A stretch of DNA of 64,000 nucleotides, taken from the NCBI GenBank assembly GCA_963844315.1, contig CAWJOC010000029.1:7586-71585 (forward strand), written 5' to 3'. Source of the DNA: CAWAVN01 sp963844315. GTDB lineage: Bacteria > Planctomycetota > Planctomycetia > Planctomycetales > Planctomycetaceae. The position numbers and the translations under genes were made by a program. The notes under the pieces were generated by a model. The model made no database searches. It was given only the letters and a program-made list of their open reading frames with translations, and was not told where the DNA came from. Shown here piece after piece: positions 38,197 to 47,856 of this stretch (the first letter of the stretch is position 1; the number at the start of each line of letters is the position of its first letter).

Positions 38197-38259
38197 GTCA
38201 GCCCCATGATTTCGTGAGTGGTGAGGAGTGAGTGGTGGCACAGACATTCCTGTCTGTGC
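38197..38259. repeat. Single arms of families P and A
   Basis: GTCAGCCCCATGATT (family P arm) at 38197-38212, followed by GGTGGCACAGACATTCCTG (family A arm) at 38234-38259. Both are without partners and lie between convergent gene ends. Confidence 0.8.
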
Positions 38260-38262
38260 GAT

Positions 38263-38709
38263 TTATTCCTGCGGGTCGTCCAAGTCCCAATCGAATTCTT
38301 CACTTTCGTGGTCGTCGATGGCTTGTTCCAGCATCAGCGTGATATTCAGAATTTGCAGGATGTTCGGCACGGATTCGGGGGGCGTATCTTGCTCAGCAAA
38401 CAACTCGATCACGTCGGCCAACTCTTCATCCCCGCGAAGGCGATAGCATTCCCCCAACGATTTCCAGGCTTCCCGATTGTGCGGCGGCGGGATCAATTGC
38501 ACGGCCCGCTTTAACGGGATGATCGCTTCCGAAAACTTCCGTTGGGCGATCAGGGCTTCGCCCTTCATGTATTCCACGGTGGGTTCGTAGGGACCGGGTT
38601 CGGTGATCGCTTCCAGTTCCTGCATCGCCCGTTCGGGCATGTCGAGATCCAAATAGCCTTCGGCGGCGGAAATGCGGCGGACCACGCGGGGGGAGATTTT
38701 TGTGTTCAT
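38263..38709 (-). CDS. TPR-type protein
   Basis: 148 aa from the ATG at 38709. Two to three tetratricopeptide-like helical pairs are visible: AAEGYLDLDMPERAMQELEAI, EYMKGEALIAQRKFSEAIIPLKRAV, and EAWKSLGECYRLRGDEELADVI. The acidic tail is DDHESEEFDWDLDDPQE. No signal peptide. It is probably a cytoplasmic adaptor; partner unknown. Confidence 0.75.
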   Translation of the reverse strand: MNTKISPRVVRRISAAEGYLDLDMPERAMQELEAITEPGPYEPTVEYMKGEALIAQRKFSEAIIPLKRAVQLIPPPHNREAWKSLGECYRLRGDEELADVIELFAEQDTPPESVPNILQILNITLMLEQAIDDHESEEFDWDLDDPQE

Positions 38710-39363
38710 GACGGGACTTTCCGAAGGCACGCGGCCCCCAGGCTCCAAGAGCGACGGGTGTTTGAAAATGACTATTAGGATTTTAGGGACCGCCAAAAGC
38801 CCAGGGCAAATTTTCCGGGGGTGGTTGTTTTAGAGGCTTGATTTCCAGGCATTTGACGCCATCCGCACTTTCGGACCTCCGTCGCGACACTTGGGACGCT
38901 TTCGGGGAAAGTCCCAGTTTCGCGGTAGTTTGCCTGGGTTTCCTCTTGTACAATCCGATAGACACGCGAATCCAAAACGTGTTCGCTCCTAGGCTGGCGC
39001 GGTTCAAGGTTACAATTCTCGCATTTCTGGACACAAGCAATCAAAGACGTTGAAAATGTGCCTTCAAATCTCCCTCGAAGGGGCCACAAAAAAGCCCAGG
39101 CAGAGCGAGTGGCGTTTCGCCCAAGCGCCGCGATGAGGGGGACAAATACAAAAGTAAGGACGACACATAGCCTTTGAAGTTTGAACCCCCTCAGGGCTTA
39201 GATTCTCTCTCCCCAGGGGTAGATTGCGGGACGCAATGCACGCCCTGGGCTGATTATACCCCTCAGCCCTAAAACGATCTCACTCCTACGGGAGAGGGGA
39301 CCAAAACCCGCTAACTTCGCACGGATAGGCTCCCCACGACCTGCCAAACGGAAGGGTTGTCCC
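38710..39363. other. Intergenic region with a decayed family G element
   Basis: No supported gene. 39075-39270 keeps fragments of the long palindrome (AAGCCCAGGCAGAGCG, CCCTCAGGGCTT, CGCCCTGGGCTGAT), but pairing is poor. The rest shows no pattern I can name. Confidence 0.55.
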
Positions 39364-40395
39364 ATGCGCACGATGTTTCTGACGCTCGCTTGTGGAATGG
39401 CATTGGAAGCGGTTCCGGTTTTCGCGGAGGGCCAGCGCAAAGATCCCAAGACCGAGCAAGCCGTCACCAAAGCCCTCGATTACCTGGCCAAGACCCAGCG
39501 CCGCCAGGGTTATTGGGAGGCGAACTCGTCCCAATACCGGGTGGCGATGACGGCTCTGGCGGGCACGGCGTTATTGTGCGAAGGCTCCACGACGACCACC
39601 GGCCGATATGCCGACAACATCCGCCGGGCGGTGGACTATCTGGTGCAGTCCGCCCGCCCGAATGGTTTGATCGGCTATGAGAACGACTACCGCTACACCT
39701 ATGGGCACGGGTTTTCCATGCTGTTTCTCTCGCAGGTCTATGGCGAGGAAGAAGACGCCGAGCGCAGAAACGACCTGAAGCGCGTCCTCACCAATGCGGT
39801 GAAGTTCAGTGCCGAGGCTCAGACATCGCGGGGCGGTTGGGGCTACGTGTCCGCCAAGGATGGCCGGGATTTCGATGAAGGCTCGACCTGCATCACGCAG
39901 GTTCAAGGTTTAAGAGCCTGCCGGAACGCGGGCATTCCCGTGCCGGTGGAAATCATCAACCGGGCGAAAAAGTACATCGCCGACTGCACCACGCCCGACG
40001 GCGGAGTCCGCTACAGTTTCGCGACCCGTGGCGGAAGCGCCCGCCCGCCGATTACCGCCGCCGCGGTCGCCGCGCTCTTTAACTCGGGCGAATACGATTC
40101 CGACAGCGTCAAAAAGATGCTCATCTATTGCGAGAAAAACGTCTGGCCGGGCCGCGGTCGGGCCGACTACACCGGGCATTGGCACTACATGCACTACTAT
40201 TGGGCGCAGGTCATGTACCGCCAAGGCGACGAGAAATGGCAGAAATACTGGGACGACATCGGCCAGGACCTGCTGCGAAAGCAATCCCCCTCTGGCGCTT
40301 GGACCGAAGGCCACGTCGGCCACGTCTACACCACCGCCATCAACGCCACCATCCTGCAATTAGACAACGGCTACCTGCCGATTTATCAGCGGTAA
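39364..40395 (+). CDS. Secreted terpene-cyclase/prenyltransferase-like helical repeat protein
   Basis: 343 aa with a signal peptide (MRTMFLTLACGMALEAVPVFA). The rest is alpha-alpha barrel repeats like those of squalene-hopene cyclase and prenyltransferase: ALDYLAKTQRRQGYWEANS, RAVDYLVQSARPNGLIGYE, FSAEAQTSRGGWGYVSA, YIADCTTPDGGVRYSF and LLRKQSPSGAWTEGHVG. The acidic DxDD motif of true cyclases is not seen, so a binding or structural role in the periplasm is more likely. GGAAGGG precedes the ATG. The frame is intact. Confidence 0.85.
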   Translation: MRTMFLTLACGMALEAVPVFAEGQRKDPKTEQAVTKALDYLAKTQRRQGYWEANSSQYRVAMTALAGTALLCEGSTTTTGRYADNIRRAVDYLVQSARPNGLIGYENDYRYTYGHGFSMLFLSQVYGEEEDAERRNDLKRVLTNAVKFSAEAQTSRGGWGYVSAKDGRDFDEGSTCITQVQGLRACRNAGIPVPVEIINRAKKYIADCTTPDGGVRYSFATRGGSARPPITAAAVAALFNSGEYDSDSVKKMLIYCEKNVWPGRGRADYTGHWHYMHYYWAQVMYRQGDEKWQKYWDDIGQDLLRKQSPSGAWTEGHVGHVYTTAINATILQLDNGYLPIYQR

Positions 40396-40481
40396 AAAAT
40401 ACGGGCGTCCCAAGTTCTTGAAACTGGGCCGCCCGATTGGATTTTCCTTCTCCCCTTCTCCCTATCTCCCGTTCTCCCCCT

Positions 40482-41898
40482 CTACTTTTCTTCCGCCGCG
40501 ACGCAGTACAGCGTCTTGCTGGAGCGGATGAAGAGTTGGCCTTGGCTGACGGCGGGGCTGGAACTGAAATCGCCTTCGGCGGATGCGAAGCGGTTGACGG
40601 CCAGTTGCTCGAACTCTTTGCCGGCTTTCAGCACATAGATGTCACCGTTCCTTTTGGCGTAGAAGATTTTGCCGTCGGCGAGGATGGGCGAAGAATAATC
40701 CTGCCCGCCGCCGCGTCCGCCGCCGAATTGAAAGCCCCCGCGTCCGCCGCCGGGTTGACCGAAGCCGCGATTGCCTTCGTTGCGGTTGCCTTCGTCTGGG
40801 TCGTCCGCGCTGCGTGCGCTGGTTTGCAAGCGGGATTGGTACACTTTTTCGCCGGTTTTGATGTCCACGGCGTTGGCCACGCCGGAGTGGACGTAGTACA
40901 TCAAACCATCTTGGATCACCGGGGTTCCGATGCGGGAGCGTTCGCGGTTGGACCAGACGATATGGGATTTTGAGACATCGCCTTTGCCGCCGACTTTAAC
41001 GGCCACGCCGCCCCCACCGCCTCCGCCGCCGCCCGATTCCATTCCGTAAACGATGCCATCGTGGGCAATCACGCTGGAGCACATCGAATTGGAGTTGATG
41101 GCTTCGCAGTACCAAAGCAGTTTGCCATCATCGGGATTGAGGCACCAAAACTCATAGGGCACTCCGATGACCAATTCGTTCCGCTCGCCCGCCTCAACCA
41201 ACACCGGCGTGCCCCAGGTGCTGCCGAAACCGTCGGCGATTTGCTCCCATTTTTTCTCGCCGGTCTTTTTGTCCAAAGCCACGATCGCATGGTTTTCAAT
41301 GGTGGCGGTGACGATCACAACATCTTTGTACAAGACCGGACTGGAAGCCGACCCCCAGCCGCGCTCATCGAGTTCGGTTCCCACGTTTTTGTCCCAAACG
41401 TGCTTGCCTTCCATGTTGACGGCGTGAATCCCCGATTTGCCGAAGAACACGTAAACCATTTCGCCGTCGGAGACCGGGGTGTGGGAGGCGTAACCGTTCT
41501 CGGCGAACATGCCCCGGTACGAATCTTCAGGCAGCGTGGCTTTTACGGTGTACGTCCAAAGCTCTTTGCCGGTTTTGCGGTCGAAAGCGACCAGATGGCG
41601 TTTGAGATCCTCCAGGCTGCCGCCCTCGCCGCCGTCGGCATAGCCCGACCAGCAGGTGACGAGCACCTTGTCACCCACCACGATGGGGCAGGAATTGCCC
41701 GGTCCGGGGAGCTTGGGTCTTCCATTGGAGGTTTTCGGTTTCGCTCCATTGGGCTGGAAGCGGCTCTTTGTCCGTGCTGACGCCCGAACCGTTCGGCCCG
41801 CGAAATCGCGACCAATCCCCGGCGTAGGCCAAGGGATTTGAAACCACGCCCGCCACCGCGAACGCCAACACCAAGGGCCATTTCCAACCGAATTGCAT
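40482..41898 (-). CDS. PQQ-like (BamB-type) beta-propeller protein (one frameshift)
   Basis: The corrected protein has about 472 aa. A signal peptide MQFGWKWPLVLAFAVAGVV...AYA precedes DWSRFRGPNGSGVS, the standard start of planctomycete PQQ-repeat proteins. Blades show HLVAFDRKTGKELWTY, GIHAVNMEGKHVWDK, AIVALDKKTGEKKWEQ and YVLKAGKEFEQL. Two glycine-rich insertions (SGGGGGGGGG and GGGRGGFQFGGGRGGG) are unusual within the propeller. GGAG precedes the ATG at 41898. The frame breaks near 41703, between ENLQWKT and LPGPGNSCPIV. It may bind or scaffold at the envelope; redox activity is uncertain. Confidence 0.85.
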
Positions 41899-42289
41899 GA
41901 TTCTGACTCCAAAACAGGGGACTGACGCGACTAGGATCTCAAACCCCCTCAGAACCCCTGGGTATCGCAATTCTTCCTGGTCCTTGAAAAATTGCCAGGA
42001 TTCCCCCGTTTGGCCGAAATCGTCAGACTGCATTCGATTCCTAAGAAAAATCCCAGTATAAAGGTCCGATTTCGCGGAGGGCGAAATTTGGTTTTTCCCA
42101 ACGCGGCCGGGCAGTCGACCAAAAAAAGACGAAGCCAGAGCCCCCGGAGGTCACGGAGAAAGACTCCCAGAGGAAAATCTCTTCGCTCCACCATTCCTTC
42201 AGATTCCCCTCGTTGACTTCTCCCAGTGGCCTCCGAGCTTTGTGGCAAATGTCTTCAAAAGTAGGATTGACAATCATAAGGAATCGTTC
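41899..42289. other. Intergenic region between PQQ propeller and methyltransferase
   Basis: I see no gene or repeat here, only AT-richer sequence that probably holds the divergent promoters. Confidence 0.5.
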
Positions 42290-43227
42290 ATGGCGAATCG
42301 GTCGCATTTTAATGCCGGGCATCGGGGGATGAACGCTTTGGCCAAAAACGGCAAGCGGCATGCTTCGCACATCGAGTCGGAGCGCCGGAAAGCACGAGGC
42401 ATCATGTCATCGTCGGCGACTGCCTGGACGTGCTCCGGCAACTGCCCGACGAGTCCGTGCAACTCATTGTCTGCGATCCGCCTTATAACATTCAAATGGC
42501 CGATTGGGACTCGCACGAAACCTACCTGGAATGGGCCGCCTTATGGCTCAGCGAGGCCGAGCGGGTGCTCAAAGACTCCGGCAGCCTGGTGATCTTTGGG
42601 GGCCTGCAATACCAAGAGGAAGCCGGTTCCGGGGATCTGTTGACCTTGATGATGCACCTGAGGGAACGCTCGGCGATGCGGTTGGTCAACTTGATCGTCT
42701 GGAACTATCCCAACGGCATGAGCGCCCAGCGGTTCTTCGCCAACCGGCACGAGGAAATCGGCTGGTTCGCCAAGGGCCGGAATTATTATTTCGACCTCGA
42801 TGCCGTCCGCGAGCCTTACGATGAGGACACGAGGCTCGCCTATCTCAAGGACAAACGACTCCGCCCGGAGAACGTGGCCAAAGGCCGAAACCCGACCAAC
42901 GTCTGGCGGATCAACCGGCTCAACGGCAACTCCAAAGAGCGCGTCGGCCATCCCACGCAAAAGCCCAGGGAACTGATCCAACGATTGATGCGGGCGTTGT
43001 CTCATCCGGGTTCCATGGTGCTGGATTTTTTCGCGGGCAGCGCGGTGACGCTGCGCGTCGCCATCGAAGAAGGTCGCCACAGCATCGCCGCCGACCGAGA
43101 CCCGTCATTGATGAATTACCTCAAAGCGCAATTAGAGCATTTGCACGCGGAGCACAAGGGCGTGGTGGGCGATTATGAGATTGTTCCTGCGCTGCCGAGC
43201 GTGTGGGGATTTGGAGGGCGCAAATGA
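42290..43227 (+). CDS. Site-specific DNA methyltransferase, beta class, orphan (one frameshift)
   Basis: The corrected protein has about 312 aa. AAGGA precedes the ATG. A basic N-terminal tail (about 37 aa, ESERRKARG) leads to HHVIVGDCLDVLRQLPD and motif IV DPPYNIQMADWD. NVWRINRLNGNSKERVGHPTQKP follows, then motif I VLDFFAGSAVTLRVAIE. The order DPPY before FxGxA marks a beta-class amino-methyltransferase (N6-adenine or N4-cytosine). No restriction endonuclease is adjacent, so it may be regulatory or a relic. The frame breaks at about 42400 in the linker after the basic tail. Confidence 0.88.
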
Positions 43228-43248
43228 AAAGGTTAGGCGGTGGATTTC

Positions 43249-43495
43249 GCCCCGAAGGGGCAGCCACATAAAAGCCCAGGGCAGAGCGCCGCGGCTTGAG
43301 CCGCAAGCGACGCCCTGGGTTATAAGTCCAAAGAACTTGAAAGCCCTGCAAGGGCGAAACAAACACAAAGGATATTCGTCTTGTTTCGCCCTTGCAGGGC
43401 TTTGTTTTTTTGGGCATTTCTATCCCAGGGCGGCGTTCGTGGCTGTCGCCACTCACTCTGCCCTGGGCTGTTTTGTTTGGCCCCTTTGGGGCGAA
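43249..43495. repeat. Long palindrome family G, copy 3
   Basis: GCCCCGAAGGGGCAGCC, AAAGCCCAGGGCAGAGCG, AAGCCCTGCAAGGGCGAAAC and their complements. It fills the gap between convergent gene ends. Confidence 0.9.
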
Positions 43496-43519
43496 TTTCC
43501 GTGGCCCCCTCTCGGCTAT

Positions 43520-44670
43520 CTACTTGCCGAAGGTGAGCGAGATTTTTTTGCCGGGGGCCATTTCCAAATCGGAGGTCAGCACGAAACCATTGTCCGTATC
43601 ACGATATTCGAACGGCCCATCGCCGAAGGGGTCTTTGTGCTTGGGATCTTTCAAGGCGTCTTTTCCCTTTTCGAGCACCGCCAGCCCGGCTTCAAGCAGG
43701 GCTTTGCGGGTCAGGTGCCGCGCCTCGGCTTTGCGCCCTGCGTGCAACCATGGAAACAGCCAGTGACTCAGGAGATCTTTGGCCCCATTGTTCTTGATGT
43801 CTTGATTTAAGCGCTCGTACTGCGTTTGAAGCTCGTCGGGCGACAGGTTCGCGATGGCGATCATGCGGTCGTAATACTCTCCCATCCGCCGGGTCGCCGG
43901 GAGCAGTTCGCTTTCGTCGAGCTTCTTGAAGGCTGCAACTTCTTCTTCGGGAACCTTGCCGACAAATTCCAACACCCGTTCCTTGGGGTTCGGCTGTTTG
44001 ACTTCTGCAATGAGCCAAGTCAGGAACACGTCTTTTTCCCCCTGCACGGCATCACGGAGGCTTCGCGACGGCGGCAGTTCCGCCAGCCGGCGTTTGAGGT
44101 CTTGCCGGGTTTTGGCATCCATTTCGGGGGCATATTCCGCCAGAACATGGATCGAGGTCGCTTCGATCGCATAATCGACCAGGAGCGGAATGAGCACGAT
44201 CACCCCTTCCTGAGCCACGTGCCGGCCCATCGTGATGGCAGCGAGCAGGTCATTCACGGCGTCTTGATCCTTTCCATCTTCAAAGGACGCCCTGGCTCGG
44301 AACGCCGCGAATCTCGCCAGCTCGCGGGCCTTGGAGATGTGCGGCAAAATCGCATGGGGGCCTTCCTCCCAAGGCACGCCCCAAGCCACGTGCTCCATCT
44401 TCGCGCCCCGGTGCATCGCAGGAACGCGTCGCCTGACCGACGAACAATCAGTTTGGCGTCCTCGTTAAAAGGCCGCTCGCCCGACAAGATTTGGTCGCGC
44501 AACGTTTGCTCGGTCTCGGTCAGGTTGGGCATGACCGCAAACGCCTGCCAGTACGCAAGGGCCGCGTTCTCTTCCAAAGGGCTTGCCATCGGTTTTTGCT
44601 GGGCCAGTCCGACCGAACTCGAAACGCAAAACACGAACAGCAAAGGGATCCACAAAAATCGGCGGGACAT
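43520..44670 (-). CDS. Secreted protein, third gene of the ECF sigma unit (one frameshift)
   Basis: The corrected protein has about 384 aa. A signal peptide MSRRFLWIPLLFVFCVSSSVGLA is followed by ENAALAYWQAFAVMPNLTE, a helical middle (ALAAITMGRHVAQEG-like, KTRQDLKRRLAELP) and a C-terminal DGPFEYRDTDNGFVLTSDL strand region. I recognise a planctomycete-type hypothetical protein but no enzyme motif. The ATG overlaps the stop of the preceding gene (TAATG), so translation is probably coupled. The break is near 44412. Confidence 0.7.
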
Positions 44671-45110
44671 TACAGTTCTTCCTTTCGGGAAAACGGATGG
44701 AGAGACACACTTTCGCCGCGAGGCAACAGCACGGCGGCGTGCTGGGTTAAAAGCTCATCCAAGGCCCCCGGCGATTGAGAAGCCCGGCGATACGCCCAAA
44801 GGGAGGGCGGCGGGAGTTCTTCAATTTCCAAAGGCGGGGCCGGTTGGATGTCTTCCACGATCCGCCGATTGGGTTCCGGGGGCTTTTCCTGGACGATGAA
44901 AGCCATCAGACAGATTCCCAGCGCCAACAGCGAAACCATCACGGCGGAGAACGAGCGTTGGGATGGGATTTTCTTTCGAGAAACCGGGGCTGCCAATCGC
45001 CTCGCGCTTTGGATCAAAACTTCTGGCACGGGTTCGCTGGCCATGTCCTCGATGAGCGACCGGAGCGGTTCGGCCAGTTCATCGCGGGGCGATGGGTTGA
45101 TAGGGTTCAT
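44670..45110 (-). CDS. One-TM protein coupled to ECF sigma factor (anti-sigma candidate)
   Basis: 146 aa, MNPINPSPRDELAEPLRSL. A cytoplasmic N-terminal part of about 60 residues precedes one membrane helix (FSAVMVSLLALGICLMAFIV), and a periplasmic Pro-rich tail follows (PPEPNRRIVEDIQPAPPLEIEEL). Its start overlaps the sigma gene stop (CGATGA), so the two are translationally coupled. That position and topology are typical of membrane anti-sigma factors. The sequence does not show a recognisable zinc-binding HxxxCxxC motif, so the role is an inference. Confidence 0.7.
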   Translation of the reverse strand: MNPINPSPRDELAEPLRSLIEDMASEPVPEVLIQSARRLAAPVSRKKIPSQRSFSAVMVSLLALGICLMAFIVQEKPPEPNRRIVEDIQPAPPLEIEELPPPSLWAYRRASQSPGALDELLTQHAAVLLPRGESVSLHPFSRKEEL

Positions 45111-45602
45111 CGGCGGTCCTCCATTTTCAAATCGGCAAACTCGGCTTCCAAACGCTTTCGCGCACCGGTAAATCGCCGAGGTCACCGAGGCATAGGGAAT
45201 GTCCAGCGCTTGGACGATGTCTTCGTGGCTTAAACTTTCCAGATACCTGAGGCAAAACACCTCGGCATCTCGCGGCGGCAACTTCGCGATGGCGTCCCGC
45301 AACCGGGCCTGAAGTTCTTTTCGTTCCAAGGATTCTTCGGGCGTTTGTTCCCGGCTGGGCAATTCCGTTTCCTCCGCATTCACCGAACGCCGCCGGCCGC
45401 GAAGCCGGGCCAAAGCCGATGTCGTCGCCAACCGCCTGAGCAGTCCCGGCCAGTTGCGGACGGGTTCTCGCTCTGAAAGCTCCAACGCTTTAAGAAAGGT
45501 TTCCTGGACCGCATCCTCGGCATCGGCCTCTTGGCCCAGAATCCGCCAACAGATCCCGGCCACCATCGGGGCAAACGTGACATACATGCTGTCGTCTGGC
45601 AT
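45107..45602 (-). CDS. ECF-type RNA polymerase sigma factor (one frameshift)
   Basis: The corrected protein has about 165 aa. Region 2 has ICWRILGQEADAEDAVQETFLKALE, and region 4 has LPPRDAEVFCLRYLESLSHEDIVQALDIPYASVTSAIYR. One extra base near 45165 must be removed to read ARKRLEAEFADLKMEDRR and a stop at 45107. Without that correction the sigma factor appears fused to the downstream membrane protein, which I judge an artefact. GTG at 45623 would add seven residues. It probably controls its own three-gene unit. Confidence 0.85.
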
Positions 45603-45641
45603 TCCCGAAGATTCCACGAACACCCTTTTATGTTGGAAGGA

Positions 45642-45829
45642 TTAACCACGAAACACACGAACGACACGAAAACAGAATGCCCGCGAGAAAGTCACCACGG
45701 AGAAGAGGGAACACTAATCTTCACTCATGGAAAGCCATTCCGTCATTAGCGCTGATTGGTGAAGATTAGTGTTCCTGAATTTGATTTCCTTTTGCTTTTT
45801 TTCGTGTCGTTCGTGTGTTTCGTGGTTAA
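45642..45829. repeat. Palindrome family L, copy 2, nested
   Basis: Outer arms TTAACCACGAAACACACGAA / complement. A second, different palindrome is nested inside: GGAACACTAATCTTCACTCA at 45709-45728 and its partner at 45757-45775. Confidence 0.92.
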
Positions 45830-45951
45830 TCCTCTGCCTACTCTGTTGCGCGAGCCATGCGGATCTGACGGAGATTTTGACGAGATTTTTGCGGTCCCGC
45901 CATTTTCCCGGCGGTTGCATTTCGGGCGGGGGGTTTGTTATCCCAAAGGGT

Positions 45952-47103
45952 ATGGTCCCAATTTCCGAACAGCCTTGGAATGCCTTTCGCGAGCGGATGC
46001 CGGTGGCGAAGCGGTGGGCGTATTTCGACCATGCGGCGGTCGCTCCGCTGCCGGAACCCGTTCGGCAGGCGGTGCTCGACTGGTCCCATTCGATGTGCGA
46101 AGACGGCGTGGCCGATTGGTCCCGTTGGCGAAAGACCGTGGAGACCGCCCGCAAGCTCGCCGCCCAATTGCTGCACGCGAAGCGGGAGGAAATCGCCCTT
46201 GTGCATAGCACGACCGAAGGCATCAACCTTGTGGCGGAGGGCGTGCCTTGGCGGGCAGGGGATAACATCGTCACCCTGGCCAGCGAGTTTCCCAGCAACT
46301 TGTATCCGTGGATGAACCTCAAAGACCAAGGCGTGGAAGTCCGGCAAGTGGCAGCCACAAATGAAAGGGCGGATCTCGATCAGGTGGCGGCGGCCTGTGA
46401 TGGTAAGACGCGGATTGTTTCGATCAGTTGGGTCGGCTATGCCACGGGCTTTCGGAATGACTTAAACGCTTTCGCGGAAATCGCTCACCAATGCGGGGCC
46501 AAGTTGTTCGTGGATGCCATCCAAGGCTTGGGCGTGTTGCCTTTGGATGTCGGGCAAACCCCGGTGGATTTTCTGTCCGCCGATGGGCACAAATGGCTCT
46601 TGGGTCCGGAAGGCGCGGGCCTATTTTACGTCCGCCAGGAGCATCTGGATTGGCTGCGTCCGGTCGGCGTCGGTTGGAACAGCGTGGCCCACGCGGGCGA
46701 CTTCGCCGATACCAGTTTGAATCTCAAACCGAACGCGGGCCGGTATGAAGGCGGCACGTATAACATGGTGGGCCTCGCGGGTCTCGCCGCCGCTTTGGAA
46801 CTGCAAGCGGAATTTGGAACCCAAGCCATCAGTCAGCGGATTCTGGAAGTCACCGATGTCTTGATCGAGGAACTCCAACATCTCGGAGCCAAATTCGCCA
46901 GCGATCTGAACCCGGCCCACCGTTCGGGCATCTTGGCATTCACGTTTTCAGAGACCGATCCTCAAGTCATCAAGCGAAAACTGCTCGAGCAGAACGTGGT
47001 TATCAACTGCCGTCACGGCAGGCTTCGCATCAGCCCGCATGCTTACACGAATGGCGAGGACATCGAAAAACTGATCGCGGCACTGCAAACCATTCAACCC
47101 TAA
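45952..47103 (+). CDS. Class V aminotransferase (cysteine-desulfurase-like)
   Basis: 383 aa. A PLP enzyme of the SufS/IscS fold. WAYFDHAAVAPLPEPVRQA, LVHSTTEGINLVAEG, FVDAIQGLGVLPLDV and the PLP lysine Lys214 in SADGHKWLLGPEGAG are present. The catalytic cysteine loop of SufS is not evident, so an aminotransferase, isopenicillin-epimerase-like or kynureninase-like function is possible. I choose the ATG at 45952. The open frame upstream runs through palindrome L2 and is not coding. Confidence 0.9.
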   Translation: MVPISEQPWNAFRERMPVAKRWAYFDHAAVAPLPEPVRQAVLDWSHSMCEDGVADWSRWRKTVETARKLAAQLLHAKREEIALVHSTTEGINLVAEGVPWRAGDNIVTLASEFPSNLYPWMNLKDQGVEVRQVAATNERADLDQVAAACDGKTRIVSISWVGYATGFRNDLNAFAEIAHQCGAKLFVDAIQGLGVLPLDVGQTPVDFLSADGHKWLLGPEGAGLFYVRQEHLDWLRPVGVGWNSVAHAGDFADTSLNLKPNAGRYEGGTYNMVGLAGLAAALELQAEFGTQAISQRILEVTDVLIEELQHLGAKFASDLNPAHRSGILAFTFSETDPQVIKRKLLEQNVVINCRHGRLRISPHAYTNGEDIEKLIAALQTIQP

Positions 47104-47108
47104 GATTC

Positions 47109-47266
47109 TTAACCACAAAGGCACGAAGGACTGGAGAAGAAGTTTGAAGGAAACACTCGCTTTCGCTAATGAAAGGACTTCAAAATGATGAGTGCCAATT
47201 AGCGAAGATGAGTGTTTCCTTAAACTTCATTTTCTCTTAGCATTTCTTCGTGTCTTTGTGGTTAAT
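47109..47266. repeat. Palindrome family L, variant copy 3, nested
   Basis: Outer arms TTAACCACAAAGGCACGAAG / CTTCGTGTCTTTGTGGTTAA. An inner palindrome GGAAACACTCGCTTTCGCTAA / complement (47148-47168 and 47197-47220) resembles but does not match that of copy 2. Confidence 0.9.
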
Positions 47267-47793
47267 TCACAAAAAACAGACCGGCGAAGATTTTGGGGTC
47301 GATCTGCACGCCTTCGGTGGCCGCGCGGTTTTTGAGCCATTCGGTAATGTTCTTTATTGGCACTTCGTGGATTTGGATGTCTTCCGAATCATCCCCGCCG
47401 CCGACTTCGACTTTGGTAAGTCCCTCCGCCCGGAAGAACGTCAGCACTTCCGACGATAGCCCCGCGGAGGGCGGGCCTTCAAACAGTTTGGTGAATGATT
47501 CCGCCTTGTAGCCTGTCTCTTCCAGGAGTTCCCGCCTTGCGGCTTCCTCTCAGCGCCTCCGCTTCCGACCCGGCCACATCCCCGGCCAGTCCCGCGGGCA
47601 GTTCAATCACTCGGCCCCCCACCGGCGGGCGGTTCTGCTCGACGAGGATCACGTTGTCCTCCGGCGTCACCGCGACGATGATGACGATGCCCGTCACGTT
47701 GGGCCGCTCGGCAAATTCCCAACCGTCCCGGCTGACCAATTGCAAATGCCGTCCCTTGGCCAGGACTTTCACTTCTCCGCTAGGCTTCGTCAC
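47262..47793 (-). CDS. NUDIX hydrolase (one frameshift in the Nudix box)
   Basis: The corrected protein has about 177 aa, similar to ADP-ribose pyrophosphatases. VTGIVIIVAVTPEDNVILVEQNRPPVGGRVIELPAGL precedes the Nudix box, which reads EALREAARRELLEETGY once one G is removed at about 47553. The C-terminus is EDIQIHEVPIKNITEWLK. I set the start at the GTG at 47793 because AAGGAG lies 7 bases upstream. The GTG at 47838 has no ribosome site. It hydrolyses a nucleoside diphosphate linked to another moiety; the exact substrate is unknown. Confidence 0.88.
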
Positions 47794-47856
47794 TCGCTTG
47801 CTCCTTGAGGGTATTTCATTCGGGTCGATCTTTTGCACGGCGTTTTCAAGAGGACC

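Noticed and set aside
44670..45623. Sigma factor naturally fused to a membrane protein
   Set aside because: One base correction restores the conserved end of sigma region 4 and a coupled stop/start, which is the common arrangement.
45769..45951. N-terminal extension of the aminotransferase
   Set aside because: It reads through family L palindrome DNA; the internal ATG at 45952 fits the family start.
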